From CAZCTC01 sp964501335 (GTDB lineage: Bacteria > Chloroflexota > Anaerolineae > B4-G1 > SLSP01), in contig CAZCTC010000022.1 in the NCBI GenBank assembly GCA_964501335.1, positions 1 to 64,000 of the forward strand: a stretch of 64,000 nucleotides of DNA. Reading direction: 5' to 3'. The notes under the pieces are model-generated. The model ran no database searches. It was not told the origin of the DNA and was given only the letters and a program-made list of their open reading frames with translations. A program made the translations under genes and the position numbers. This document shows, in pieces, positions 47,242-55,876 of this stretch. Numbering within the stretch: the stretch's first letter is position 1; each line of letters starts with the position of its first letter.

Positions 47242-47727
47242 ATGAAACGCAGTTTGGTTGTAGCAGGATTGGTATTGGTGTTGGTGTTCGTGGTTGCCGT
47301 CGGCGGCGCCGCGGCTCAGGGCGGAGTCCCGCCGGCAATCGATCCGGGCCAAGTCCCGGCGCTCCCCGATTTTCTGCGCACTCTCGCCGGCCCGGCCGGA
47401 TGGGTGCTGCTGGGCGCGTTTGTGTCGGCGATGCTGGCGCGGTGGGAATGGTTTTGTCGTCAGCCCACCGTTTTTAAGAGCCTGGTTCCGGTGGCGCTGG
47501 CGGCCGTGCTTTCGATTGGGGCTCAGTTGCTGCTCACCTATGTTCCGGTCACGTTTTGGGCAGCGATCGCGCCGTATTGGACGATTGTGGCCGGGGCGGC
47601 CGTGACATGGTTGGGGAGCCAGGGTTGGTTCCAACTGGTTGAGAAACCTGCGCAGGCCCCCAAGCTCCGGGGGGCTTCTGTATTGCAGATGGCGCGGATG
47701 ATCAGTGATCAGGCGGCGAAAAAATGA
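47242..47727 (+). CDS. Phage membrane protein, holin-like
   Basis: The 161-residue protein starts at ATG 47242 (AAGGGGG upstream). It has an N-terminal hydrophobic helix (VVAGLVLVLVFVVAV, ending AAAQ like a signal peptide) and three more membrane segments (GWVLLGAFVSAMLA, LVPVALAAVLSIGAQLLL, PYWTIVAGAAVTWLG). It overlaps the XhlA-like gene by 4 bp. The pair may form the lysis membrane component. Confidence 0.6.
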   Translation: MKRSLVVAGLVLVLVFVVAVGGAAAQGGVPPAIDPGQVPALPDFLRTLAGPAGWVLLGAFVSAMLARWEWFCRQPTVFKSLVPVALAAVLSIGAQLLLTYVPVTFWAAIAPYWTIVAGAAVTWLGSQGWFQLVEKPAQAPKLRGASVLQMARMISDQAAKK

Positions 47728-48038
47728 CTCCGCCGTCCACGCCTCCGCCAATCAACAACCAGGATCTCGACAAGCAGCTGGCGCTGCTGACGCAGACCGT
47801 AGAAGGTCTGCGTAAAGACCTGGAAACAATGGGGTTGTTGCGGGACCAATGGCTACAGGCCAATTTGGGAACCCGTGTTGAAAAGCTCGAAGAGCGCGTT
47901 ACTGAAATTGAAAAACTTCTCGTCGATATGCGGCCGGCAATTCGGGGAATGACGGCGGTCGGCGGGATTGTCATTGCGTTGATCATCGGACTGCTTTGGG
48001 CCTTGCTCACTGGGCAGGCCCATGTGGTGTATCCGTGA
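47724..48038 (+). CDS. XhlA-like coiled-coil membrane protein
   Basis: The 104-residue protein has a proline-rich start, a coiled coil (about 15-75, LEERVTEIEKLLVDM) and a C-terminal membrane helix (GGIVIALIIGLLWALLTG). This is the layout of haemolysin XhlA-type phage proteins that accompany holins. Confidence 0.65.
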   Translation: MTPPSTPPPINNQDLDKQLALLTQTVEGLRKDLETMGLLRDQWLQANLGTRVEKLEERVTEIEKLLVDMRPAIRGMTAVGGIVIALIIGLLWALLTGQAHVVYP

Positions 48039-48154
48039 ATTCGCAGCGTTGGCCAGCAGATCCGGGCCTGGATGATGCGCTGCTGGTCATCGTCTGGATG
48101 CTGCTGATCTGGGCGATTGTCGCTGGATTGGATATGGTGGGGGGATCATGGTGA
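48035..48154 (+). CDS. Small single-helix membrane protein (39 residues)
   Basis: GTG 48035 overlaps the previous stop by 4 bp and the frame ends inside the start of the next gene (48148). It has one hydrophobic segment, ALLVIVWMLLIWAIVAGL. The tight coupling on both sides supports it as a real gene. Confidence 0.55.
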   Translation: MNSQRWPADPGLDDALLVIVWMLLIWAIVAGLDMVGGSW

Positions 48155-48525
48155 AGCGGGCGCGACGTGCGCGGCAGGAATGGAAAACTTGCTCGAATTG
48201 CGGTAGGAAATACCGCGGGTCGCGTTGCCGTAAGTGCCATCCAGGTCGCCCAGGGCGGCGGGGGCCGGGTGGTGACTATGGGGGATCTGGGGGCGGAGGC
48301 CGAGGGCGACGGGCCTCCGATGTGCTGGGGCGGGACGCGCTCCCGGTCAATGCGGATGCGGCGGCCTGCAACCAGGCCGGAGCGGCGGCCGTTTACGACG
48401 AGATCCACCCTGGATTGACCAAGGAGCAGTGGAATATCCTTACGGCGAGACTCGACTCGAATACGCAGGTAATCAATTCCCTGGATGGTGATGATGCAAG
48501 TACCCAATATGTTCTTGACTCCTGA
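48148..48525 (+). CDS. Unknown phage protein with N-terminal zinc finger
   Basis: The 125-residue protein starts with a basic arm and a four-Cys finger, CSNCGRKYRGSRCRKC, then a glycine-rich linker and an acidic helical C-terminus. It may bind nucleic acid. No family recognised. Confidence 0.6.
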   Translation: MVKRARRARQEWKTCSNCGRKYRGSRCRKCHPGRPGRRGPGGDYGGSGGGGRGRRASDVLGRDALPVNADAAACNQAGAAAVYDEIHPGLTKEQWNILTARLDSNTQVINSLDGDDASTQYVLDS

Positions 48526-48718
48526 GGAATGGGCTGAATTCCATACGTTTCTGGCTAAGGCATTGAGAGATGCCCGAAACGCATTACGGGAAGCACAACC
48601 TATTGAGCGCAAAGGCGCAGCACCGGTGCTGCGTTATTCGAAGCGGTCTCCGATTGCAATGCGGCCCATCCGACGGCATGAGGTGCAGACTGTACATAGA
48701 AGGAAGGGGCGGCGATGA
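48485..48718 (+). CDS. Small basic phage protein
   Basis: The product has up to 77 residues (ATG 48485; also ATG 48491 and 48494). A helical start (TPEEWAEFHTFLAKALRDARNALREAQ) is followed by a strongly basic tail. It overlaps both neighbours (40 bp before, 4 bp after). Confidence 0.55.
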   Translation: MVMMQVPNMFLTPEEWAEFHTFLAKALRDARNALREAQPIERKGAAPVLRYSKRSPIAMRPIRRHEVQTVHRRKGRR

Positions 48719-49107
48719 CTGACAAATATACTCCCAGTGATCTATTGACCATGGCTGAAGAGCTGGCTGCAATGTATATCGAGCTGGCCAATCTCAAAAT
48801 AAAACGGGCAGATCCTGTCAGCGAATACGACAAGGCCTATATGGAGAGCTATGGAGATAGCTACGATCGTCACACTCAAGAAGCCATGAAGCGCATGCAT
48901 AAAACCATTGAGCAGACGAAGGTGAATCTCGATGCACAGATCATCAGGTTGGAAGCCACAATCCGCGGCGCTGAGCTGCGGTTTGACGCTGCTAAGTTTA
49001 TGTTTTCCCATCCCTATTACATCGGGATAGATATGGGGGCTCCTGGTGGTGATCGGTCGGTATCTCGCATCGGTGAAATAGAAAGGAGCGGCGATGAACG
49101 CCGTTAA
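48715..49107 (+). CDS. Helical phage protein of unknown function, member 1 of 3
   Basis: The 130-residue, mostly helical protein has the motif AELRFDAAKFMF near the C-terminal side, which resembles GEELRYDAMKTV in the next gene. AUG overlaps the previous stop (ATGA). The two proteins are probably distant duplicates. Confidence 0.65.
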   Translation: MTDKYTPSDLLTMAEELAAMYIELANLKIKRADPVSEYDKAYMESYGDSYDRHTQEAMKRMHKTIEQTKVNLDAQIIRLEATIRGAELRFDAAKFMFSHPYYIGIDMGAPGGDRSVSRIGEIERSGDERR

Positions 49108-49477
49108 AGCAGTTGTGCAGATTGATTCAAAAGTAATCAATGAGGCGATTGCTAAACATATCATTGAGCGTAACGACATGCTGTTGGATCAGGCAAATGC
49201 ATTGAGCAACTTATACATTGCCATGACAGAGCTTGAGATCCAGATCAAGAATCCGGTTTGTGATGAATACATTGATAGGATTCATTCCTTGGGCCGTCGC
49301 TTATCTACTCGCGAAGCGACTGATGAAGAAATCGATGAATACAGCCGACTCAATAAAAACCGGGCTGAGATCGTTGCTCAACTTGAGGTAAAACGAATGA
49401 GGCTCTTAGCCCGGATCAAAGGGGAAGAGCTTCGGTATGACGCTATGAAAACCGTGGTGATTGGTAATGAGCGCTAA
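49094..49477 (+). CDS. Helical phage protein of unknown function, member 2 of 3
   Basis: The 127-residue protein has an N-terminal helix (INEAIAKHIIERNDMLLDQANALSNLYIAMTELEIQIK) and ends EVKRMRLLARIKGEELRYDAMKTVVIGNER, like the preceding protein. It overlaps its neighbours by 14 and 11 bp. Confidence 0.65.
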   Translation: MNAVKAVVQIDSKVINEAIAKHIIERNDMLLDQANALSNLYIAMTELEIQIKNPVCDEYIDRIHSLGRRLSTREATDEEIDEYSRLNKNRAEIVAQLEVKRMRLLARIKGEELRYDAMKTVVIGNER

Positions 49478-49823
49478 CTATTTTGAACGGCTTCAATTCG
49501 AGCTGGCCGACAATGTCGACCGGCTCGTTGCTGCGCGGAAGCTGTTGATGGATATGGAGAATGCGCTGGCTGAGATGCAGTGGATTGCATTCAAAATTTT
49601 CTTTCTATATCCAATTGCAGCGTTGATCCATCGCATGATCGGGGACGGTCAATCTCCTAACGCGGATTACACCCGCTCATCGTTTCAATCATTGGTTGCA
49701 GCGAAGAAAACTGCACCGCAGGCAATCCGAGACGGAAAGAGATCGATCGCCACGTTGAAAGAAGAGATTGACCGACTTGAGTCGCACATTGAAGTTCTTA
49801 AGTTTGAGTTGTGGGGTGAATGA
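49467..49823 (+). CDS. Helical phage protein of unknown function, member 3 of 3
   Basis: About 118 residues from ATG 49467. Two coiled-coil-like stretches flank a hydrophobic middle (WIAFKIFFLYPIAALIH). The general plan, with helix pairs of 30-40 residues, is like the two genes before it, but clear similarity is not visible. Confidence 0.6.
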   Translation: MSANYFERLQFELADNVDRLVAARKLLMDMENALAEMQWIAFKIFFLYPIAALIHRMIGDGQSPNADYTRSSFQSLVAAKKTAPQAIRDGKRSIATLKEEIDRLESHIEVLKFELWGE

Positions 49824-50179
49824 TGCCACTTCGACCTTGTGCCTACCCTGGGTGCAGTGCGTTGGTGCGGCGCGGCTACTGCGAGAAACACGCAGCGGCA
49901 GCAAAGAAGCGCTTCGCACCCAGGGATCAGGAAAGCAGGGAAACCCATCAGCTTTATGGCCGGGCGTGGCAACGGCGTCGAAAGGTGCACCTGGCCGCCC
50001 ATCCCTGGTGTGAGGACTGCCTGGCCAATGGGGTACACACCCCGGCCACCGACGTGCACCACGTCGTGCGGCACAAGGGTGATCCGGTTCTGTTTGCAAC
50101 CAGTCCCTTGCTCTCCCTTTGCCATAAGTGCCACTCTCGCCGGACGGCGGGGGAGGTACGGCAGGGGGAGAGGGGGTAA
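49820..50179 (+). CDS. Phage HNH endonuclease
   Basis: The 119-residue protein has an N-terminal CAYPGCSALVRRGYCEKH metal site, WQRRRKVHLAAHPWCEDCLANG and the HNH core DVHHVVRHKGDP with SLCHKCHSRRT. This is the HNH type next to terminase genes in cos-packaging phages, where it assists DNA cleavage. The start overlaps the previous stop (ATGATG). Confidence 0.9.
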   Translation: MMPLRPCAYPGCSALVRRGYCEKHAAAAKKRFAPRDQESRETHQLYGRAWQRRRKVHLAAHPWCEDCLANGVHTPATDVHHVVRHKGDPVLFATSPLLSLCHKCHSRRTAGEVRQGERG

Positions 50180-50255
50180 TAAAGTTTTCAAGTAGGGATT
50201 GTCGAGCGCAAGGGTGCCTCGGCGTGAAAAAAATTCCCAATGTGAGAAATTCGAG

Positions 50256-50813
50256 ATGCCGGCGCGAAAACCACAGGGCCTGAAGGCCCGTCACGACACG
50301 AAAGACGAAATCGAGCAGCGCGAAGCTGCTGAGGCGGCGATGACTCCTGACCGAAGCCTCCCGATGAGTGCGCCGGCAAAACTGGATGGGCATGAAGTGG
50401 CCGCGGCTACCTGGCGGAGGTTAATGCGGATCTATGGGGAATTAAAGGCCCAGCTGGTCAGCTTGTTGGATATGGATCTCTTGATCCATTACTGCATTGT
50501 CTCTGAGCAGGTGGTGGAGTTGGACGCCATGCGAACGGCCTCGTTCAAGTTGTGGGCCGATCTCCAGCGGGCCTACGAGAAGCTGCCGCCAGAGATCGAC
50601 TTTGACATAAAGCTCTCCTTTATTGGAAAGCTGCAACAGGCTCAGAACGATATTCGCTCACTGGATGCACGGTGCGATCAGAAGCGTCGCTTGCTACATC
50701 AGTTTGAGCAGTCGCTGTATCTGACCCCCAGGTCGCGGGCCGGGGTGTTGCCGGAAGGGAAAGACAAAGAGCCGCCCAAGGATGCCCTTGAGCAGCTGCT
50801 GGATGAAGAGTAA
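50256..50813 (+). CDS. Phage terminase small subunit (P27-like)
   Basis: About 185 residues from ATG 50256. A basic N-terminus is followed by KLDGHEVAAATWRRLMRIYGELKAQLVSLLDMDLLIHYCIVSEQVVELD, the DNA-binding helical region typical of P27-type small terminases. It ends 1 bp before the large subunit starts. The 76 bp before it hold no gene. Confidence 0.82.
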   Translation: MPARKPQGLKARHDTKDEIEQREAAEAAMTPDRSLPMSAPAKLDGHEVAAATWRRLMRIYGELKAQLVSLLDMDLLIHYCIVSEQVVELDAMRTASFKLWADLQRAYEKLPPEIDFDIKLSFIGKLQQAQNDIRSLDARCDQKRRLLHQFEQSLYLTPRSRAGVLPEGKDKEPPKDALEQLLDEE

Positions 50814-52402
50814 TGTACGACGAAAAAAAGGCTGACCGTGTAGTGCGATTTTTTCAAAGCCTGAAACATACCAAGGGGACGTTTCACGGCCAGCCCTTCA
50901 CGTTGCTTTCCTGGGAACGTGATGTGGTGTGCCCTGTTTATGGCACAGTCAATCAATCCGGCCTGCGGGTTGTGAAATATGTATACGTGGAGATCCCGAA
51001 AAAGAACGGGAAGAGCGAACTTTGCGCGGGCGCCGGCCTCTACCATACCTTTGCCGACGGCGAGAAAAACGGCGAGGTTTATGGGTGCGCCGCCGATCGG
51101 CAGCAGGCCAGCATTGTTTTTGATGTTGCGGTGGATATGGTCGACCAGCTCCCGGCGCTGAAGAAGCGCACGAAGCTGAGACTTAGCCAGAAACGGCTTA
51201 TCGATACGGTTAGCGGAACATATTATCAGGTTCTATCAGCCGAAGCTTTTACAAAGCACGGCTTGAATTTATCCGCGTGCATCTTCGACGAGCTGCACGC
51301 GCAACCGTCCCGCGATCTGTGGGACGTGATGACCTTCGGCGCTGGCGATGCGCGCCGGCAACCGATCTGGTGGATTGTCACCACTGCCGGCGATGATCCC
51401 GATCGGGTTTCCATCGGCTGGGAACAGCACGAATATGCCATGAAGGTGTTGGCAGGAGAGGTCATCGATCCTACCTGGTTCCCGGTGATCTATAGCTACG
51501 ATGGGGACGATATTTTCAACGAGGAAAATTGGGCGAAGGCCAACCCGTCCCTGGGCCATACCATCCAGGTGGAGACGATCCGAGAAGCTGCGGAAAGAGC
51601 GCGGAATAAACCCGCCGAAGAGAAGCTTTTCCGCTGGCTGCGGCTTAACCAATGGCTGACGACCAAGCTCACTACCTGGCTTCCTCTGAATTTATTCGAT
51701 GAGGCGGCCGCCGCCTGGACCAACTCCGGGATAAAGCGGGCCGATCTGGCGGGCCGGATCTGCTATCTGGGGATGGACCTCTCCAGCACTACCGACCTGA
51801 CGGCGCTGGCGTTGATCTTCCCCCCCCAGGGAGAGCAGCTGAACTGGGTCATCATTTGGGAAGCGTTTATTCCCCGCGAAGGGATGAAAGAGCGTGTGGC
51901 AAAGGATCACGTTCCCTATGATTTCTGGGAAAAACAGGGCTGGATCAATGTTACTGAGGGGGATGTCGTCGATTACACCCGGGTAGAGGCCAGAATATTG
52001 GAACTCAAGGCGCTCTACGATGTTCAGGAAATCGACAGTGACCCGGCCTTCGCGGCGATGTTGCTCCAGAGACTGGAGCAGGCAGGCCTGACCTGTGTCG
52101 CAGTCCCCCAGACATTTATCGGCCTCACCGACGCCATGAACCAGTTCGAGGTCGTCCTGCGGGAGCACAAAGTGGCCGTAGAGCCCAACCCCGTGGCCCG
52201 CTGGTGTTTCGGCAACACCAGCATTGCGAAAAACGGGTCTGGCCTGATCAAGTTCGTCAAAGAGAGCAAAGGAAAATCGGTGGTCAGGACAAAGAGGATC
52301 GACGTGATGGCTGCCGCGATCTCTGCGATGGCCCGGGCGAGGTTTCATAAAGTGTCTATCGATCTCAGTGAGATCGTGAAATCAAAGGACTGGGGGATGT
52401 GA
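50813..52402 (+). CDS. Phage terminase large subunit
   Basis: The 529-residue protein has an adenine/P-loop region with IPKKNGKSEL (residues 61-70) as Walker A and CIFDELHAQ (about 155) as Walker B. The nuclease part has LGMDLSSTTDLTAL and ends RIDVMAAAISAMAR with its Asp. This is the Terminase_1 family seen with HK97-type cos phages. It motors DNA into the capsid with the small subunit. Confidence 0.93.
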   Translation: MYDEKKADRVVRFFQSLKHTKGTFHGQPFTLLSWERDVVCPVYGTVNQSGLRVVKYVYVEIPKKNGKSELCAGAGLYHTFADGEKNGEVYGCAADRQQASIVFDVAVDMVDQLPALKKRTKLRLSQKRLIDTVSGTYYQVLSAEAFTKHGLNLSACIFDELHAQPSRDLWDVMTFGAGDARRQPIWWIVTTAGDDPDRVSIGWEQHEYAMKVLAGEVIDPTWFPVIYSYDGDDIFNEENWAKANPSLGHTIQVETIREAAERARNKPAEEKLFRWLRLNQWLTTKLTTWLPLNLFDEAAAAWTNSGIKRADLAGRICYLGMDLSSTTDLTALALIFPPQGEQLNWVIIWEAFIPREGMKERVAKDHVPYDFWEKQGWINVTEGDVVDYTRVEARILELKALYDVQEIDSDPAFAAMLLQRLEQAGLTCVAVPQTFIGLTDAMNQFEVVLREHKVAVEPNPVARWCFGNTSIAKNGSGLIKFVKESKGKSVVRTKRIDVMAAAISAMARARFHKVSIDLSEIVKSKDWGM

Positions 52403-52578
52403 TGCGGAAATACATCGGGGACGTGTTGGTTGTAGTTGGATGCGCCCTTTTGATTTGGGGTACATATCAAATATGCCCCATGGCGGCCCCGATGGTGGCG
52501 GGATTGCTGGCGATCGCCGGCGGGATCGTCCTGGATGTGACCGTAGACAGTGGAACGGAGGCCCCACGTGCTCATTAA
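52402..52578 (+). CDS. Small two-helix membrane protein between terminase and portal
   Basis: ATG 52402 overlaps the terminase stop (TGATG). The 58-residue product has two hydrophobic segments (VLVVVGCALLIWGTY and MVAGLLAIAGGIVLDV). It overlaps the portal start. The translational coupling supports a real gene; function unknown. Confidence 0.6.
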   Translation: MRKYIGDVLVVVGCALLIWGTYQICPMAAPMVAGLLAIAGGIVLDVTVDSGTEAPRAH

Positions 52579-53812
52579 GCGCTTCTTAAATGCGGTTTTT
52601 CCCCAGGTGCCGGATGTAATGTCGGTGCCGGAGCTGGTCAATGTGACGGGCGGCTCGTCAACACTGTCGGGCCAGTCGGTGACGGCCGAAAACAGCCGGA
52701 ATATTCACACCGCCTATCGGTGCATCAACATTCTATCCGACGACCTGGCAAAAATGGCCTTACAGACATTTACCAGCCGGGGAGCAGGGCAGGTGGATCG
52801 CGTGCGGCCGGATAGCCGACGGCAAAACATCGCCTGGTTATTGGAGGTCAGCCCCAACAGGTGGATGACTCCGTTCGTTTTTAACAAAACGTTGATGATG
52901 TGGTTGATAACCTGGGGGGCGGCCTATGTGTGGACCCCCAGGTTAATGCCGGGAACGCGCCGGGAGATGTTCATCCTACGGACGGACCAGGTTTATCCGT
53001 ATATGAACAAGGAAGGGGATCTCTGGTATCACGTCAGTTTCTCCAATGGAGAACCCCAGTGGATTCCCTCAGTCGAGGTGTGGTCTGTGCTACTGAATTC
53101 CATCGATGGCGTTACCGGCCGCGCCCCCATATCCTACGCCAGGGAGACGATTGGTAGGCAGTTGGGGGCCCACGAAACACAATCAAAGTTCTACGCCCAG
53201 GGATTGAACCCGGGTGGCATTATGTGGATGAGTGGAGATTTGGACTTTGGCGGGCGGCAGGCAGTTCGAGACAAATTCGAGGAAGCGATCGGCGGTTCTA
53301 ACAATGCTTACCGTCTGGTGGTGTTGGATAACAAAGCTACGAAATTTGAACCCATAACCATGAAGCCCGTGGATGCTCAATTCCTGGAGAGCATCCAGCA
53401 GAATGATATGGAGATTGCGAATTACTTCGGGATTCCCCTGTACAAACTGAACCAGGGGAAGCAATCGTATAACTCCAATGAGCAGGCTGATCTCGATTAT
53501 CTAAAAACGACCCTGGACCCATATTTGGTCCAGTGGGAACAGGCGGCGGCGAGGTATTGGCTTTCCGAAAGCGAGCAGGATTACACCTATTTCCGGTTCA
53601 ATCGGGACAGTTTGCTACGTACTGACGCCAAAACGCGGGCCGATTATCTGAATACCCGCATTATGTCCGGGCAATTAACGCCCAATGAGGCCCGCCAGAT
53701 CGAGGATTTACCGCAATTCCCTGGTGGGGACAAGCACTATCTTCCGTCAAACATGGCCCAGGTCGGCCCGGATGGCGGCCTATTGATGGCCGGTCCGCAG
53801 CAGCAGAAATAA
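52568..53812 (+). CDS. Phage portal protein (HK97 gp3-like)
   Basis: About 414 residues from GTG 52568 (GGAGG at 52556, spacing 7). The motifs AYRCINILSDDLAKM, WLLEVSPNRWMTPFVFNKTLMMWL, GITGRAP-like GVTGRAPISYARETIG and FGIPLYKLNQGKQSYNSNEQADLDYLKTTLDPYLVQWEQ belong to the phage_portal family. It forms the dodecameric vertex for DNA entry. Confidence 0.93.
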   Translation: MLIKRFLNAVFPQVPDVMSVPELVNVTGGSSTLSGQSVTAENSRNIHTAYRCINILSDDLAKMALQTFTSRGAGQVDRVRPDSRRQNIAWLLEVSPNRWMTPFVFNKTLMMWLITWGAAYVWTPRLMPGTRREMFILRTDQVYPYMNKEGDLWYHVSFSNGEPQWIPSVEVWSVLLNSIDGVTGRAPISYARETIGRQLGAHETQSKFYAQGLNPGGIMWMSGDLDFGGRQAVRDKFEEAIGGSNNAYRLVVLDNKATKFEPITMKPVDAQFLESIQQNDMEIANYFGIPLYKLNQGKQSYNSNEQADLDYLKTTLDPYLVQWEQAAARYWLSESEQDYTYFRFNRDSLLRTDAKTRADYLNTRIMSGQLTPNEARQIEDLPQFPGGDKHYLPSNMAQVGPDGGLLMAGPQQQK

Positions 53813-53821
53813 GGGGGAAAT

Positions 53822-54595
53822 ATGCAACCAATTCGATGTTTTGAGGGCAGCGCCCGGCCACAGGAGCGCTTTTGGACGTTTAAAGATGCCGCCGGTGCCG
53901 CCGAAGAGCCGGAATTGGAGCTCTACGGGGTCATCAGTGAATACTCGTGGTGGGGTGATGAAGTCACCCCCCAGATGTTTCGTGACGATCTCCAAAAATA
54001 CGGCAAGGGAGGGCCTGTGACGGTGAGGATCAACTCGGTGGGCGGCGAGTTGGTAGCGGCCAGCGTCATGCGGGCCGCATTAATCGATTACAAGGGCCGG
54101 ATCACGGTGCGGATCGATGGGCTGGCGGCCAGCGCTGCCACGCTTGTAGCGCTCGCCGGCGACACCATAAAAATTCAGGATTCTGGATTTTTTATGATCC
54201 ATGATCCGTCGATGTCCTTCTGGTTCCAGAGTGTCAATATCGACGAGATGACGCGGATGCTGGATGAGCTGAAGCGCATTAAATCCAGCCTGGTGGATAT
54301 CTACGCGGAGAAAACCGGGCTCAGTAAGGCCCGGCTGGAGAAATTATTGAGCAACGAGACCTGGCTCACCGCCAGGGAGGCCGTTGATCTCGGATTTGCC
54401 GACGAAGTGATTACCGGATCGAAAAAGGAGAAGAAACCGGATCAGGAGCCACAAAACAAGGCCTTTACCAACGTTTTACGGACCTATGCGAACGTTCCGA
54501 CTGCCCTACTGACCAATGTGCAGCCGGTTAACCTGGCGGAGGAGTCGCCCGATTTGGCGCGCCTCCGCGCTGAAGCCAAAATCTTGATGGGGTGA
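53822..54595 (+). CDS. ClpP-like phage head maturation protease
   Basis: The 257-residue protein has the ClpP fold pattern: VTVRINSVGGELVAASVMRAAL, then DGLAASAATLVALAGD with Ser near 104 and FFMIHDPS with His near 127. It would cleave the capsid precursor and scaffold domain. The C-terminal 50 residues may serve as a scaffold. Confidence 0.92.
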   Translation: MQPIRCFEGSARPQERFWTFKDAAGAAEEPELELYGVISEYSWWGDEVTPQMFRDDLQKYGKGGPVTVRINSVGGELVAASVMRAALIDYKGRITVRIDGLAASAATLVALAGDTIKIQDSGFFMIHDPSMSFWFQSVNIDEMTRMLDELKRIKSSLVDIYAEKTGLSKARLEKLLSNETWLTAREAVDLGFADEVITGSKKEKKPDQEPQNKAFTNVLRTYANVPTALLTNVQPVNLAEESPDLARLRAEAKILMG

Positions 54596-54599
54596 AAAC

Positions 54600-55865
54600 A
54601 TGAGTGGTAATTTACGGCGGTTGTACGATCTGGCTAACGCGACTGCATTGCGAGTCCAAGACATTGCAACGCAGATCAACGATCACCTCGACCGAAACGA
54701 GAACGATCAGGCCATTGCGCTGCGTTCGGACCTGGACAAGGCAAAGAAAGACGCTGATGAGGCCAGCCAGCTTTATCTTTCGATGGTAGCTGCGTCCCAG
54801 GGAGAAGGCGGCGATCCGGCGCAGCGCTTCGTCCCGATGGGCGGCGACACCGAGCCGCCCCAGGTGCGCGATCTGCGGGGCTCGCGGGAGTATGTGCAGG
54901 AATTTTTTCAGGCCCTGAAGGTCGGCGCGTCTCCCAAGAGCATTCTGGGGGGAATGCACCGGGCTGAAAACTTTGGCCGGCTGCTCAACGCATTGACCGA
55001 AACCGGGGGCAGCCCGGCGGGGTCCGAGGGGGGCTTTTTGCTCCCCATCGATTTCGACAACATGATCAAGGAGCTGCAGCGGCAGGCTGTCGATCTGGCT
55101 CCCTATGTCAACGTGGAAGAAGTCACTGCCTATTCCGGATGGCGGGCCGTGGAAACGGCCAAGGCGGCGCTGCCCTTTACGGCGATCAATGAGGCGGATT
55201 TCCCCAGTGGGGAGCGGATTCCGGCCATGGAGAGCCCCACGTTCACCAAGGTTGAGTATACCGTGGTCAACTACGGCGGCTATTTGCCGATCTCCAACGA
55301 CCTCCTCAGCGATACGCCCGCGAACATCATGGCCTATTTGGCCCGGTGGTGTGGGCGAAAGGTCTCGCTCACCAACACCAGCCTGATCCTGGCCCTGATC
55401 AACGCGCTCTCTCCGACGGCCGTCACCGACCACAAAACTACTCTGACGGCGATCAAGACGGCGCTGAACAAGACGTTGGACCCGGCGATTTCGGCCTCGG
55501 CCAGCATTTTTACCAACCAGAGCGGCCTGGAAGTGATGGACCAGTTGGACGACGGCACCGGTCGGCCCTTGCTGCAGCCCGACCCCAGCAGCGCGACCGA
55601 GTTCCGCGTCAAGGGCCGCCCTGTAGTGGTTTTGTCGGATGCTCAGTGGGCCAACCTGGGAACTCCGACCCGCGCCCGGATCGCCATCGGCGACGGTCGC
55701 CAGTTTGCCACCTACTTCCGGCGCTCCGCGCTGGAGATGGCCACGACGGCCATCGGTGGAACCGCCTGGAGAAACAACAACACCGAACTGCGCGCTATTC
55801 TGCGCGCAGTGGCGAAGACCATTGACTCCGGGGCCATGAAGCTGCTGGCCGTCACGCTGCCGTAA
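54600..55865 (+). CDS. HK97-fold major capsid protein
   Basis: The 421-residue protein has an N-terminal coiled coil (delta-domain-like, about 1-65), then GGSPAGSEGGFLLPIDFDNMI, the HK97 gp5 start of the mature shell. KVEYTVVNYGGYLPISNDLLSDTPANIMAYLARWC and ALEMATTAIGGTAWRNNNTELRAILR follow. The delta domain is probably removed by the upstream protease. Confidence 0.93.
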   Translation: MSGNLRRLYDLANATALRVQDIATQINDHLDRNENDQAIALRSDLDKAKKDADEASQLYLSMVAASQGEGGDPAQRFVPMGGDTEPPQVRDLRGSREYVQEFFQALKVGASPKSILGGMHRAENFGRLLNALTETGGSPAGSEGGFLLPIDFDNMIKELQRQAVDLAPYVNVEEVTAYSGWRAVETAKAALPFTAINEADFPSGERIPAMESPTFTKVEYTVVNYGGYLPISNDLLSDTPANIMAYLARWCGRKVSLTNTSLILALINALSPTAVTDHKTTLTAIKTALNKTLDPAISASASIFTNQSGLEVMDQLDDGTGRPLLQPDPSSATEFRVKGRPVVVLSDAQWANLGTPTRARIAIGDGRQFATYFRRSALEMATTAIGGTAWRNNNTELRAILRAVAKTIDSGAMKLLAVTLP

Positions 55866-55876
55866 GGAGGCATACG

